A stretch of 30,696 nt of DNA from Rhodobacteraceae bacterium UBA1957 (lineage in GTDB: Bacteria; Pseudomonadota; Alphaproteobacteria; Rhodobacterales; Rhodobacteraceae): the NCBI GenBank assembly GCA_002336405.1, contig DDEJ01000026.1, positions 7,730 to 38,425 of the forward strand, in the 5' to 3' direction. The first letter of the stretch is position 1, and every line of letters starts with the position of its first letter. A model generated the notes under the pieces. It did not search any database and was not told where the DNA came from. It saw only the letters and a list, made by a program, of their open reading frames with translations. Made by a program: the position numbers and the translations under genes. Shown piece after piece: positions 8,370-17,092 of this stretch.

Positions 8370-9254
8370 TTAGCGCCACTTTGCAAGTGGCGGCAAACTC
8401 ATCAATACCGCGTCCGGATCATGACCCGTGGCCAACCCAAACTTAGTCCCACGATCATAGACCAAATTATATTCTGCATAGAGCCCGCGGTGCAGTAATT
8501 GTGCCTCTTTATCCGCGACCGACCAGGGCTGAGACCGCCGTTTTTCAACCAGCGGCACAAAAGCCGACAGAAATGCGCGGCCAATATCCTGGGTAAGGGC
8601 AAAGTCTGCAGCCCAGTTTCCGCTGCAGTGGTCATCCATAAAAATACCCCCGACACCGCGTGCACGTTTGCGGTGCGGAATATAGAAATAGTCATCTGCC
8701 CATTTTTTGAGGCGCGGATAAAGCTCGGCACCATGCGGGGCGAGAAAGCGCGCCTGAGTGGCATGAAAATGCGCGGTGTCCTCGTCATATTCAAGGCAGG
8801 GGTTCAAATCAGACCCACCGCCAAACCACCATCCATGTGGGGTCCAGAACATACGCGTATTCATATGAACCGCAGGACAATGCGGGTTTTGCATATGGGC
8901 CACCAATGAAATGCCACTGGCCCAAAACCGCGGATCGTCTTTCATACCGGGCAGCTCTTTGCGCGCCGCCATCGCCGCCTGCGCTGAGGCTGCCAAATGC
9001 CCGTGAACAGTTGAGACATTGACCCCAACCTTCTCAAACAGTCGGCCATCACGCAACACGCTCATCACACCGCCACCGGCATCGGACCCATCTTCTGAAC
9101 GGCGTCGGGTCTCAGTGACCTCAAACACACCTGCAGGGGTTTGCGACCCCGCACCAGACTGATGGCTTTGCTCCAACCCGACAAAGGCACTGATGATTTG
9201 ATCACGCAGTGCGGAAAACCACTCAGACGCGGTGTTTTTTTCGACCTCAAACAC
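8370..9254 (-). CDS. hemF: Oxygen-dependent coproporphyrinogen III oxidase
   Basis: HemF oxidatively decarboxylates coproporphyrinogen III to protoporphyrinogen IX with O2, a late step in haem (and bacteriochlorophyll precursor) synthesis in the cytoplasm. Family marks include VGVNVSTVHG (about 76-85), WASGISLVAHMQNPHCPAVH (about 111-130), NTRMFW, WWFGGGSDLNP (about 142-152) and GVGGIFMDD in the C-half. The open frame reaches 9326, but I chose the GTG at 9254. It follows AAGGAG by 10 nt and gives 294 residues, a normal length; the extra upstream codons are non-conserved and nearly reach the SDR stop. The gene follows that SDR with an 81-bp gap in the same direction. A GCCACTT/AAGTGGC hairpin sits in its last codons. 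Confidence 0.95.
   Translation of the reverse strand: MFEVEKNTASEWFSALRDQIISAFVGLEQSHQSGAGSQTPAGVFEVTETRRRSEDGSDAGGGVMSVLRDGRLFEKVGVNVSTVHGHLAASAQAAMAARKELPGMKDDPRFWASGISLVAHMQNPHCPAVHMNTRMFWTPHGWWFGGGSDLNPCLEYDEDTAHFHATQARFLAPHGAELYPRLKKWADDYFYIPHRKRARGVGGIFMDDHCSGNWAADFALTQDIGRAFLSAFVPLVEKRRSQPWSVADKEAQLLHRGLYAEYNLVYDRGTKFGLATGHDPDAVLMSLPPLAKWR
8375..8391 (-). other. Perfect hairpin at the 3' end of hemF
   Basis: Arms GCCACTT and AAGTGGC pair over 7 bp around a 3-nt loop and overlap the last codons of hemF. There is no T-run after it on the minus strand. It may protect the 3' end or act with Rho; the codons there (Pro-Leu-Ala-Lys-Trp-Arg) could equally give it by chance. Confidence 0.3.
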
Positions 9255-9335
9255 GTTTGTACTGCTCCTTGAACGCGACCCGACCTCTGGGTCTAAAGCT
9301 TGCCCTACACAGAGGCCCCGCGGCATTGGTCTGCG

Positions 9336-10136
9336 TCAATGCGCCGGAGCCGCAACCGGATCAATCAAGGTGCGCCCGCCATCCAATGTCATGATCTGGC
9401 CCGTCATAAACCCCGACCAATCCGAGGCAAGATATTGCACCGCGGCCGCCAGTTCATTCGGCGACGCGATCCGCTGCAGGGGTGTGTGATCTTCAATATC
9501 ACCGCGGAAATCAGCATTCTCTTTCAGCGCCTCTTGCAAGCTGGCAGACATCACCGACCCAAAGGCAACGGCGTTGACACGGATTTTATGGGGGGCCAGC
9601 GCCACAGCCAGAGACCGCGTCATCTGATCAGAAGCGGCCGTGGCGATTGAATAGGCCATTAAATCAGGGTGCGCACGCCGCGCTGCGATCGAAGACAGGT
9701 TGATGATGGATCCAATCTGCCCCTCAACGTTGCCAGCGGCTTGTTTGATCATCCGGCGCGCGACCAATTGCGACAGACGCAAGCTGTTGAGCAGGTTTTG
9801 CTGCAACATTGTCTCTGTCGTATCGTCATCGACGCCAAGCGGATCTGTCACCATGACCTGTCGACAGGCATTAACCAGAATATCCACCTGATCGAAATGG
9901 TCGATGGTCGCCGAAAGCAGATTGGCCATCGTCAGTTTTTCACGCAGATCACCGGCGAAATAGCGCACATTGCCCTCGTCCTTGGCCGCGCCCAATTCGT
10001 TGATCAAACCGTCTTCATCCATGTCTACAAACATGACATTCGCGCCTTGATCGACAAAGTGACGGCCGATCGCACAGCCGACGCCGTTTGCACCTCCGGT
10101 GACGATCGCAGTCTTACCTTCGATTGAAAAGGACAT
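9336..10136 (-). CDS. SDR-fold protein with altered catalytic site
   Basis: This 266-residue protein has a Rossmann SDR fold: cofactor motif TGGANGVG (13-20), Asp pair VDMDED, helix Asn114, Ser148/149, Tyr162, and the C-terminal GFMTGQIMTLDGG. However, the usual Tyr-x3-Lys is Tyr162-SIA-Thr166, with ACG where Lys would be AAG, and the usual NNAG is NACR (89-92). A normal proton-relay reductase activity is therefore doubtful. It may bind a nucleotide, act as a scaffold or use different chemistry. AGGAGG lies 6 nt before the ATG, so it is well translated. It lies 37 bp after the methyltransferase gene and before hemF, all on the minus strand. I have the impression that similar SDRs lie near hemF in other roseobacters, but cannot verify that here. 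Confidence 0.85.
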   Translation of the reverse strand: MSFSIEGKTAIVTGGANGVGCAIGRHFVDQGANVMFVDMDEDGLINELGAAKDEGNVRYFAGDLREKLTMANLLSATIDHFDQVDILVNACRQVMVTDPLGVDDDTTETMLQQNLLNSLRLSQLVARRMIKQAAGNVEGQIGSIINLSSIAARRAHPDLMAYSIATAASDQMTRSLAVALAPHKIRVNAVAFGSVMSASLQEALKENADFRGDIEDHTPLQRIASPNELAAAVQYLASDWSGFMTGQIMTLDGGRTLIDPVAAPAH

Positions 10137-10173
10137 AGCATGCCTCCTGATTCTTGCACGAGATTATCTGATT

Positions 10174-11169
10174 TCAGCGCCTTAAGCGAGATGGCCGCTG
10201 GGCGTGCAGCACTTTGAATTTCGACGTACCGAAAGGTTCTTCGACCTTGACGAAAAGACTGTTCAACGCGATCTCGTAAGGCAAGTGACGGTTGGCCACC
10301 ATCCACAGGTGCCCCGCATTGCCTAATATCGCAGCGGCGGTGGCAATAAACGCCTGCCCAAGTGCCGGTTCACCGCGCCGACCGACATGAAAGGGCGGGT
10401 TCATCACCACGGTATCGACCGCATGTGACGGACGCCACTTGGTGCCATCTGCCCAATGGAAAAAAGCGCGCGGATCTTCCACATTGCGGCGAGAACAATC
10501 TAGCGCCATCTGCTCTGCTTCGACCAAGTGAACAGCCTCAACACCCTGTCGCGTTAGAATTTGAGTCGACAAATATCCCCAACCTGCACCAAGATCCGCC
10601 ACAACTCGTCCCAGTTTTGGTGGTAGATGAGTGGCCAAAAGCGCCGAAGCAGGATCAACCGCATCAGCGGAAAAAATCCCCGGCGCAGTTGAAAACCCAT
10701 CACTGTTGGCCATCATGCCGATCTGGGCCCAATCGCTGAAACGACAGCCATCAACCTTAAACCAGAACAGTTTTCCATGGGCTTTTGAAATCGTACCTGC
10801 GATCGGCACCCGCGCGCGGATCTCGCGCAAAATCGATTCTACGCCGCTGACCTTTTGACCGTCAACGATGATAATACCGTTTGGCGTTGCCACCTCTGCA
10901 GCGGCGATCAAAGCCCGGCTCTGAAGCTTGCTGCGCGGCAAACACACCAAACTGGCCGCGTACTGTGTGCCGCATTCTATTACACATCTAAATCCCCGCG
11001 CGCTGTATGACGCGTGATCGGGATGAAAGCTCTGCACGATTTCTAAGCGGTCCTGTGACAGCGCCGATAAATCAAAATCCGCATCGGGTGCGAGGATGGC
11101 AATGCGACCAGAGGCCGGCAATTCCAGCCCTCCGTCATCTAATGCGACACTTAAACGAGATCCAGCCAA
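10174..11169 (-). CDS. Class I methyltransferase, RsmC/RlmG-like
   Basis: This is a SAM-dependent methyltransferase of the family that makes N2-methylguanine in ribosomal RNA (RsmC on 16S G1207, RlmG on 23S). With the chosen start it has 331 residues: a divergent N-terminal domain (about 1-155) and a catalytic domain with the SAM loop DLGAGWG (about 192-198) and NPPFH (about 257-261), the motif of amino-group methylation. The frame is open to ATGs at 11226 and 11214, but those overlap clpS by 38-50 bp. I prefer TTG at 11169, 7 nt past the clpS stop and 11 nt after AGGA, because it starts near AGSRLSVALDD, where homology is expected to begin. The start is uncertain. Coupling to clpS is likely. 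Confidence 0.85.
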   Translation of the reverse strand: MAGSRLSVALDDGGLELPASGRIAILAPDADFDLSALSQDRLEIVQSFHPDHASYSARGFRCVIECGTQYAASLVCLPRSKLQSRALIAAAEVATPNGIIIVDGQKVSGVESILREIRARVPIAGTISKAHGKLFWFKVDGCRFSDWAQIGMMANSDGFSTAPGIFSADAVDPASALLATHLPPKLGRVVADLGAGWGYLSTQILTRQGVEAVHLVEAEQMALDCSRRNVEDPRAFFHWADGTKWRPSHAVDTVVMNPPFHVGRRGEPALGQAFIATAAAILGNAGHLWMVANRHLPYEIALNSLFVKVEEPFGTSKFKVLHAQRPSRLRR

Positions 11170-11176
11170 CTGCAGT

Positions 11177-11515
11177 CTATTCCTTTTCCATCGTACACTG
11201 CAGCGGGTGCTCATGCCGACGGGCAAAATCCATCACTTGGGTCACTTTTGTCTCGGCAATCTCATGGCTGAAAACACCCACAACCGCCAGACCTTTTTTG
11301 TGCACTGTCAACATAATCTCGAACGCCTGCGCACTGCTCATGCCAAAGAACCGTTCGAGAACATGCACGACAAATTCCATGGGTGTGTAATCGTCGTTCA
11401 AAATCATAACCTTATACAGAGGAGGTCGCTTGGATTTTGACCGAGGCTTTAAAGCGAGATCGCTCTCGCCAATATCATCAGGTTCATCAGACATATGAAA
11501 AGGGCGGGTTATCAT
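11177..11515 (-). CDS. clpS: ATP-dependent Clp protease adaptor ClpS
   Basis: ClpS delivers N-end-rule substrates to ClpAP in the cytoplasm. The 112-residue protein has an unstructured N-terminus and the highly conserved core: [20 protein letters not shown] (the N-degron pocket with [10 protein letters not shown]), [23 protein letters not shown], and a C-terminus ending in [10 protein letters not shown]. The length is typical. Two starts are possible: ATG at 11515 or ATG at 11494 (MSDEPDD); neither has a good Shine-Dalgarno sequence. clpA is not adjacent in the window. It is the first gene of the clpS-methyltransferase-SDR-hemF run and is divergent from the carboxypeptidase gene across 292 bp. 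Confidence 0.96.
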   Translation of the reverse strand: MITRPFHMSDEPDDIGESDLALKPRSKSKRPPLYKVMILNDDYTPMEFVVHVLERFFGMSSAQAFEIMLTVHKKGLAVVGVFSHEIAETKVTQVMDFARRHEHPLQCTMEKE

Positions 11516-11547
11516 AGCATCAGAGTGTCCGTGTTAGTGTTGCAGTG

Positions 11548-11575
11548 TCATTAGCTATATAGAGGTCGCAAGCAA
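11548..11575 (-). promoter_or_regulatory. Candidate clpS promoter
   Basis: On the minus strand TTGCTT (11575-11570) is followed after 16 nt by TAATGA (11553-11548), about 32 bp before the upstream clpS start. A consensus TTGACA at 11606-11601 has no partner -10 at 17 nt. Assigned by eye only. The rest of the 292-bp divergent gap is AT-rich and shows nothing firm. Confidence 0.25.
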
Positions 11576-11807
11576 GGTGAAAAGAGGCCTATGCGAATTC
11601 TGTCAACAAACTTAGTTAAAATTGCACGGTACATTCGACAGAAAGTTCCAATGCTCCACTTGGGAAAGGCCCAAATACGCCTATCTGAAAACACAAGCTC
11701 TGTCATTAAAATCAATACTTTATTCCGCAACCTTTTTGTGATAGCTTAAGAGTAATTAAATGAGTTGCTGAAAAATCAGCGACCAGAGGCAGAAAAAGGC
11801 AGGTCAT

Positions 11808-13244
11808 GTGAAGGTACGGCAGATATTGCTGGCCCGAAGAGGGCTATTTTTGGCAACGGCTATCTGGCTGTTGGTGATTGTCCCAATTTCGGTGATGTCA
11901 GCGCCCTATGCGGCGGTGGTGATGGATGCACGGTCGGGGAAAATATTGCACTCGCGCAATGCCAATACCCGATTGCACCCAGCGTCGCTTACTAAAATGA
12001 TGACGCTGTATGTGGTGTTTGAAGCCATTCGTCATGGCGAAATCACTGAGGACACGCTCGTAAAAATCTCGCGCAACGCCTCCAGAGAACCGCCTTCAAA
12101 ACTGGGCTTAAAAGCCGGTCAGAAAATTAAACTGCGCTATTTAATCCGCGCAGCGGCCGTAAAATCTGCCAATGACGCTGCAACCGCACTAGGAGAGGCA
12201 ATTTCAGGCTCCGAAGAGGCTTTCGCCAACCGCATGACCCGTACCGCAAAACGACTGGGGATGACCCAAACAACATTTAAAAATGCGCACGGCCTGACAG
12301 CAAAGGGGCACCTGTCTACAGCCCACGACATGACAATTCTCGGACGACATCTGCTGTATGATTATAACCAGTATTACAATTTGTTTTCGAGGCGGACAAC
12401 AACCATTGGCAAGCGCAAGATCGCCAATACCAATCGCCGGCTTTTGGCCAATTATAAAGGCGCTGATGGCATAAAAACCGGGTACACACGGGCGGCAGGC
12501 TTCAATCTGGTAGCCTCGGCAGAACGCGGCAGGGAACGTATAATTGCCACGGTATTTGGCGGGCGCTCGACCTCGTCTCGCAATGCCAGGGTCGCCGAAC
12601 TGTTGAATATGGGCTTCAAGCGTGCCCCAACCAATGTTGCCGTGATCAAACCCAGACGACCCGCCTATCCTAACCCCGGCAAAGCTGCAGCTCATGCCAG
12701 TATCACCCACCCCACAGTTAGCGCGGTAAAAACCAGCCTTCGCCCGAAGCTGCGTCCATTTGGACTTGGCGGCGACGACAAAGATACAATGCAAAATACG
12801 ATATTAGCGGCGCTGAATTCTGTGCAAATGCCCGACACCCTAGAGGGCTCGGCGCAAGACCTTAGTAGTATGTATGCAGGCGATACACGCAATAAGCCTG
12901 CACCGCTCAGCATGTATAACAACACAGATCAGACCGGGCTTGCCGAGAACGTAAGCGATGATGACCCCATTGTTCTAGAGGTGGTAACACGCATATCGAC
13001 ATCGGGAGGGCGCCATTGGGGCATTAATGTCGGAAACTATCGCAGCCGGGGCGCCGCCGAGGCCGTCTTGTTGCGCACAGTGTTGTCCGAACTGGGAACC
13101 CTAGAGGGCAGTTTGCGCAAAGTCGTCACGCAAAAGACCGGGTTTGATGCAAATTTTTATGGAATGACCCGCGAAGCGGCGGCGCTGGCCTGCCGCAGGT
13201 TAACCGCGCGCAAACAAACCTGCTCGACCATCGGCCCAAGCTAG
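11808..13244 (+). CDS. D-alanyl-D-alanine carboxypeptidase with SPOR domain
   Basis: This is a penicillin-binding protein of peptidase family S11 (DacA/DacC type), trimming the terminal D-Ala from murein stem peptides in the periplasm. The N-terminal membrane/signal segment is at about 11-31. The three active-site motifs are intact: SLTK (60-63), SAN (120-122) and KTG (223-225). After the catalytic domain (to about 275) comes a basic, Pro/Ala-rich linker. The C-terminal SPOR domain (about 398-475, reading GRHWGINVGNYRSRGAAEAV at its start) binds denuded glycan strands at division sites. The start is GTG at 11808 with AGGCAGG just upstream. With 478 residues it is longer than DacA because of the linker and SPOR. 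It is divergent from clpS and convergent with the ABC ATPase (25-bp gap). Confidence 0.94.
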   Translation: MKVRQILLARRGLFLATAIWLLVIVPISVMSAPYAAVVMDARSGKILHSRNANTRLHPASLTKMMTLYVVFEAIRHGEITEDTLVKISRNASREPPSKLGLKAGQKIKLRYLIRAAAVKSANDAATALGEAISGSEEAFANRMTRTAKRLGMTQTTFKNAHGLTAKGHLSTAHDMTILGRHLLYDYNQYYNLFSRRTTTIGKRKIANTNRRLLANYKGADGIKTGYTRAAGFNLVASAERGRERIIATVFGGRSTSSRNARVAELLNMGFKRAPTNVAVIKPRRPAYPNPGKAAAHASITHPTVSAVKTSLRPKLRPFGLGGDDKDTMQNTILAALNSVQMPDTLEGSAQDLSSMYAGDTRNKPAPLSMYNNTDQTGLAENVSDDDPIVLEVVTRISTSGGRHWGINVGNYRSRGAAEAVLLRTVLSELGTLEGSLRKVVTQKTGFDANFYGMTREAAALACRRLTARKQTCSTIGPS

Positions 13245-13269
13245 GCATCCCCGCGCAGAGCCACCGCGG

Positions 13270-14874
13270 TTAAGCCTGTGTCACCTGATCCAAATCAAGC
13301 GCCGCGCCCAGCAATTGCCGGGTATAGGCATGCTGCGGGTTTTCGAAAATCTCATCGACAGACCCACTTTCCAAAACATCGCCTTGGCGCATCACAATAA
13401 CCTTATGTGACATGGCACGGATCACCTTTAGATCATGGCTGATAAACAAATAGGCGAGCCCATATTTTCTCTGTAATTCGCGTAACAAGGCGACAATCTG
13501 CACCTGTACCGTCATATCAAGCGCGCTTGTCGGCTCGTCCAGGACCACCAGTTTCGGGCGGAGGATCATCGCCCGCGCAATCGCTATACGCTGCCTCTGA
13601 CCACCGGAAAATTCATGTGGATATCGATCCATCGCCGTAGGATCAAGCCCGACCTCTACCATCACCTCAGTCACCAAATCGCGCAGTGGACGCAGATCGG
13701 ATGTGCCATGCACCTCAAGCCCCTCGGCGATGATCTGTGCACAGGTCATCCGAGGCGACAGAGATCCAAAGGGATCCTGAAAAACAATTTGCATATCACC
13801 GCGCAGTCGTCGCAGGGACCGGCCCGACATTTTCTCAATCGCCTGACCTGCAAACGTCACCCTGCCTTCCAGCTGGATCAACCGCATAATCGCCAGCGCG
13901 GCTGTGGTCTTACCCGAACCACTTTCACCAACGATGCCAAGTGTTTCGCCCGCCTGCACCGAAAGTGTAAGGTCGTTGACCGCCTTCACATGACCCACTG
14001 TGCGCTTTAGCAAGCCGCGCTGGATTGGAAACCAAATCTTCAAGTGATCGGTTTCAACCACAACCGGGGCCGTTTCTGCCACCGGGGTTGGTCGGCCACT
14101 AGGGGCTGCGTTCAACAACTTTTGGGTATAGGGATGTTGCGGATTTGCAAAAATCGCTGCCGTGCTGCCAGTCTCGACGATCTCACCGTCTTTCATCACA
14201 CAGACCCGATCGGCAATCCGGCGCACAATCGCCAGATCATGGGTGATGAACAAAAGACCCATCCCCTCTGAGACTTTCAACTCAGCCAATAATTCTAAAA
14301 TCTGCGCCTGAATAGTCACATCCAGAGCCGTTGTCGGCTCATCGGCAATCAAGACATCCGGGCGGTTGGCAAGGGCCATGGCAATCATAATGCGTTGCCG
14401 CTGACCACCTGAAAGCTGATGCGGATAGGCCCCAAGCCGAGTTTCAGGCTCACGGATGCCAACCTTGGTCAAAAGCTCTAAGATCAGCGCGCGCGCCTTG
14501 GCGCCAACCAAACCCTGATGCAAGGTCAAGCTTTCGCTTAATTGCCTCTCAATCGTGTGCAGCGGGTTGAGCGAAGTCATCGGCTCTTGAAAAATAAAGC
14601 TAATGTCATTGCCACGCACCTGTCGCAGCAGCCCCTGATCGGCGCCTATCATTTGCTGCCCATCATATGTGACTGAGCCCGAAACAACAGCGCTGTCGCC
14701 CAGTAACGACACCGTTGACAGTGCCGACACAGACTTACCCGAACCACTTTCGCCAACCAGAGCCACGGTTTCGCCGCGATTAAGCGAAAACGAGATGTTG
14801 CGTACCGCGGGCGTCAAACGCCCCTCTTGGCGAAACGAGACCGACAGGTTCTCGACCTGTAACAACGCGCTCAT
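13270..14874 (-). CDS. yejF: YejF-like fused ATPase of peptide/microcin C importer
   Basis: This 534-residue subunit carries two ATPase domains in one chain, as in YejF, and energises the YejABE importer. The N-half has GESGSGKS (about 40-47), LSGGQRQR and LIADEPTTALD. The C-half has GESGSGKT, FSGGQRQR and VVLDEPTSALD. All catalytic motifs are intact in both halves, unlike the slightly altered second Walker B in the other fused ATPase at 3293-4906. ATG at 14874 overlaps the YejE-like stop by 4 nt. It is last in its operon and ends 25 bp from the convergent carboxypeptidase gene, where a 5-bp GC stem is the only terminator-like structure. Confidence 0.94.
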   Translation of the reverse strand: MSALLQVENLSVSFRQEGRLTPAVRNISFSLNRGETVALVGESGSGKSVSALSTVSLLGDSAVVSGSVTYDGQQMIGADQGLLRQVRGNDISFIFQEPMTSLNPLHTIERQLSESLTLHQGLVGAKARALILELLTKVGIREPETRLGAYPHQLSGGQRQRIMIAMALANRPDVLIADEPTTALDVTIQAQILELLAELKVSEGMGLLFITHDLAIVRRIADRVCVMKDGEIVETGSTAAIFANPQHPYTQKLLNAAPSGRPTPVAETAPVVVETDHLKIWFPIQRGLLKRTVGHVKAVNDLTLSVQAGETLGIVGESGSGKTTAALAIMRLIQLEGRVTFAGQAIEKMSGRSLRRLRGDMQIVFQDPFGSLSPRMTCAQIIAEGLEVHGTSDLRPLRDLVTEVMVEVGLDPTAMDRYPHEFSGGQRQRIAIARAMILRPKLVVLDEPTSALDMTVQVQIVALLRELQRKYGLAYLFISHDLKVIRAMSHKVIVMRQGDVLESGSVDEIFENPQHAYTRQLLGAALDLDQVTQA

Positions 14875-15998
14875 TGGAAGGTCTTTCGGGGATCGAACGC
14901 ATCGCGCACACCCTCAAAAATAAACACCAGTAATGACAGCATGATAGCAAAGGTGAAAAACGCCGTAAAAGCCAGCCATGGTGCTTGCAGGTTTTGTTTC
15001 GCCTGCAAGGTCAACTCGCCCAAACTTGGCGCAGAAGACGGCAAACCGAAGCCCAGAAAGTCAAGACTGGCCAAGGTGCTAATCGTGCCAGTCACGATAA
15101 AAGGCAGCATAGTCAGCGTTGCCACCATCGCATTCGGCAGCATATGACGGAACATGATCGTCAGGTTAGACACACCCAGCGCCCGTGCCGCGCGCACATA
15201 TTCCAGATTGCGGGCTCGCAAAAACTCGGCCCGCACAACCCCAACCAGCGCAGTCCAACCAAACAGCACCATCAAAAACACCAAAAGCCAGAAACCCCGA
15301 CCCAGTATCGCAAACAAAATAATGATAATATAAAGCGATGGCGTCGCCCCCCAGATTTCAATCACCCGCTGAAAGACTAAATCCAAACGCCCCCCAAAAT
15401 AGCCCTGCGCCGCACCGGCGGCAATGCCTATCAAAGATGCGCAAGTGGTCACGATCAAGGTAAACACAATCGATAACCGAAATCCATAGATCACCCGTGC
15501 CACCACATCGCGCTTGGTATCATCTGTGCCAAGCCAGTTTTGAGAGTTGGGCGGCAGCGGTGCTGCACCGGGTCGGTCCACGGGCGTTGTAAACGAGTAG
15601 GGAATTACCGGCCACAACGCCCAGCCCTTGTGAAAACTGTCGTCCCCGATGCCAAAGCTCCCCGCATCAATGGCTGCGATAATGCCCTCTGGATCGTCAA
15701 AACAATCCTCAATACCGCCGGACCGGATCAGGCATTTGACCTCTGGGTCGCGGTACACCGCCTCAGTTTTAAAATCGCCACCAAAAGCTGTCTCAGGATA
15801 AAACTGAAAAATAGGCGCATAATACTCGCCGCGATACTGCACCAAGATCGGCTTGTCATTGGCAATAAATTCGGCCAACAGTGATAGCCCGAATAGGATC
15901 GAAAACACAACCAGCGACCAGAACGCCCGACGATTGCTTTTGAAATTATTCCAGCGGCGTTGATTGAGCGGCGACAGTGTGAACGACATTAAACCCAT
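14871..15998 (-). CDS. yejE: YejE-like permease
   Basis: This 375-residue inner-membrane permease matches YejE. The N-terminus reads LSPLNQRRWNNFKSNRRAFW before the first membrane segment (about 28-48). A long periplasmic loop of about 130 residues follows, including LVQYRGEYYAPIFQFYPET, a hallmark of YejE that ordinary DppC proteins lack. Then NWLGTDDTKRDVVARVIYGF leads into the permease core with EAA-type loop ARALGVSNLTIMFRHMLPNA. The ATG overlaps the YejB stop (TAATG). A second ATG three codons on (MSFTLSP) is an alternative start. It is slightly longer than the E. coli protein. Confidence 0.94.
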   Translation of the reverse strand: MGLMSFTLSPLNQRRWNNFKSNRRAFWSLVVFSILFGLSLLAEFIANDKPILVQYRGEYYAPIFQFYPETAFGGDFKTEAVYRDPEVKCLIRSGGIEDCFDDPEGIIAAIDAGSFGIGDDSFHKGWALWPVIPYSFTTPVDRPGAAPLPPNSQNWLGTDDTKRDVVARVIYGFRLSIVFTLIVTTCASLIGIAAGAAQGYFGGRLDLVFQRVIEIWGATPSLYIIIILFAILGRGFWLLVFLMVLFGWTALVGVVRAEFLRARNLEYVRAARALGVSNLTIMFRHMLPNAMVATLTMLPFIVTGTISTLASLDFLGFGLPSSAPSLGELTLQAKQNLQAPWLAFTAFFTFAIMLSLLVFIFEGVRDAFDPRKTFQ

Positions 15999-17077
15999 TA
16001 TCCCTGTCGGCTTTCAAAATCAATCCGCGGATCAATAAAGACATACATCAGGTCCGACAGGATCCCCACAAAAAGCCCCATGAGGCCAAAGACAAACAGC
16101 GTTCCAAAAATCACCGGATAATCGCGCGCCACAGCCGCCTCAAAACCAAGCCGCCCAAGACCATCCAACGAAAAAATCGTCTCGATGATCAGCGAGCCGC
16201 CAAAAAATACCCCAATAAACACCGCTGGAAACCCCGCGATCACGATAAGCATGGCATTGCGAAATACATGCCCATAAAGCACTCGGCCCTCGGACAGCCC
16301 TTTGGCGCGTGCGGTCATGACATATTGTTTTTTGATCTCGTCGAGAAAACTGTTCTTGGTCAGAAGTGTCAAAGTGGCAAAGGCCGCGATTGTAGAAGCC
16401 AGAACCGGCAGCGCAATATGCCAGAAATAATCAGCGATCTTTGCAAAAAAGCCCAAGTCAGACCAATTTTCCGACGTCAGGCCGCGCAGCGGGAATATTT
16501 GGTAATAAGATCCACCCGCAAACAATACTAACAGTAGGATGGCGAACAAAAATCCCGGAATGGCATAGCCAACAATAATCAGGCCACTTGTCCAGGTGTC
16601 AAATTTACTTCCGTCGCGCACCGCTTTGTGGATGCCCAGCGGGATAGACACCATATAAGCAATCAGCGTCGACCAAAGCCCCAAGGTGATCGAGACCGGC
16701 ATCTTTTCCAAAACCAGATCAATAACGCTGACCGACCGAAAATAACTCTCGCCAAAATCCAGCCGCATATAATTCCACATCATGTGAAAAAACCGCTCAA
16801 GCGGTGGTTTGTCAAAGCCAAACTCGGCTTCAAGCTGTGCAATAAATTCGGGCGGCAGCCCGCGCCCGCCAACATAGTCTTCGGAACTCGCTGCCGCCGT
16901 TTCGGCAGCCCCACCACCAGCAATGCCCTCAAACACATCACCACCACCTTCGATTTGGGCAATGATCTGCTCGATCGGGCCGCCCGGTACAAATTGCACG
17001 AGGGCAAAATTAATCACCATGATCCCCAACAACGTAGGAATGATCAGCGCCAATCTGCGAAGAATATATGCGCCCAT
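15998..17077 (-). CDS. yejB: YejB-like permease
   Basis: This 359-residue DppB-type permease pairs with YejE. It begins [19 protein letters not shown] with the first membrane segment, then [17 protein letters not shown], typical of YejB. A Gly/Ala-rich periplasmic insert with [19 protein letters not shown] (about 65-83) follows, present in the Yej branch rather than in DppB. The EAA-type loop is [20 protein letters not shown]. The C-terminus has [16 protein letters not shown]. It starts 15 nt after the binding-protein stop, with GAGG upstream, so the four genes form one tightly packed operon. Confidence 0.94.
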   Translation of the reverse strand: MGAYILRRLALIIPTLLGIMVINFALVQFVPGGPIEQIIAQIEGGGDVFEGIAGGGAAETAAASSEDYVGGRGLPPEFIAQLEAEFGFDKPPLERFFHMMWNYMRLDFGESYFRSVSVIDLVLEKMPVSITLGLWSTLIAYMVSIPLGIHKAVRDGSKFDTWTSGLIIVGYAIPGFLFAILLLVLFAGGSYYQIFPLRGLTSENWSDLGFFAKIADYFWHIALPVLASTIAAFATLTLLTKNSFLDEIKKQYVMTARAKGLSEGRVLYGHVFRNAMLIVIAGFPAVFIGVFFGGSLIIETIFSLDGLGRLGFEAAVARDYPVIFGTLFVFGLMGLFVGILSDLMYVFIDPRIDFESRQG

Positions 17078-17092
17078 GTTAGTGGCCCTGCC

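Noticed and set aside
11746..11759. TTAA-N6-TTAA upstream of the carboxypeptidase, resembling a CtrA box
   Set aside because: The CtrA consensus needs a 7-nt spacer; here it is 6, in an AT-rich region where the pattern is expected by chance.
12204..12794. 196-codon minus-strand open frame within the carboxypeptidase gene
   Set aside because: Cys- and Gly-rich shadow of a gene whose catalytic motifs are all intact on the other strand.
13245..13269. CCGCG/CGCGG stem between the convergent carboxypeptidase and YejF-like genes as a two-way terminator
   Set aside because: Only 5 bp with a 9-nt loop and no T-run on either side.
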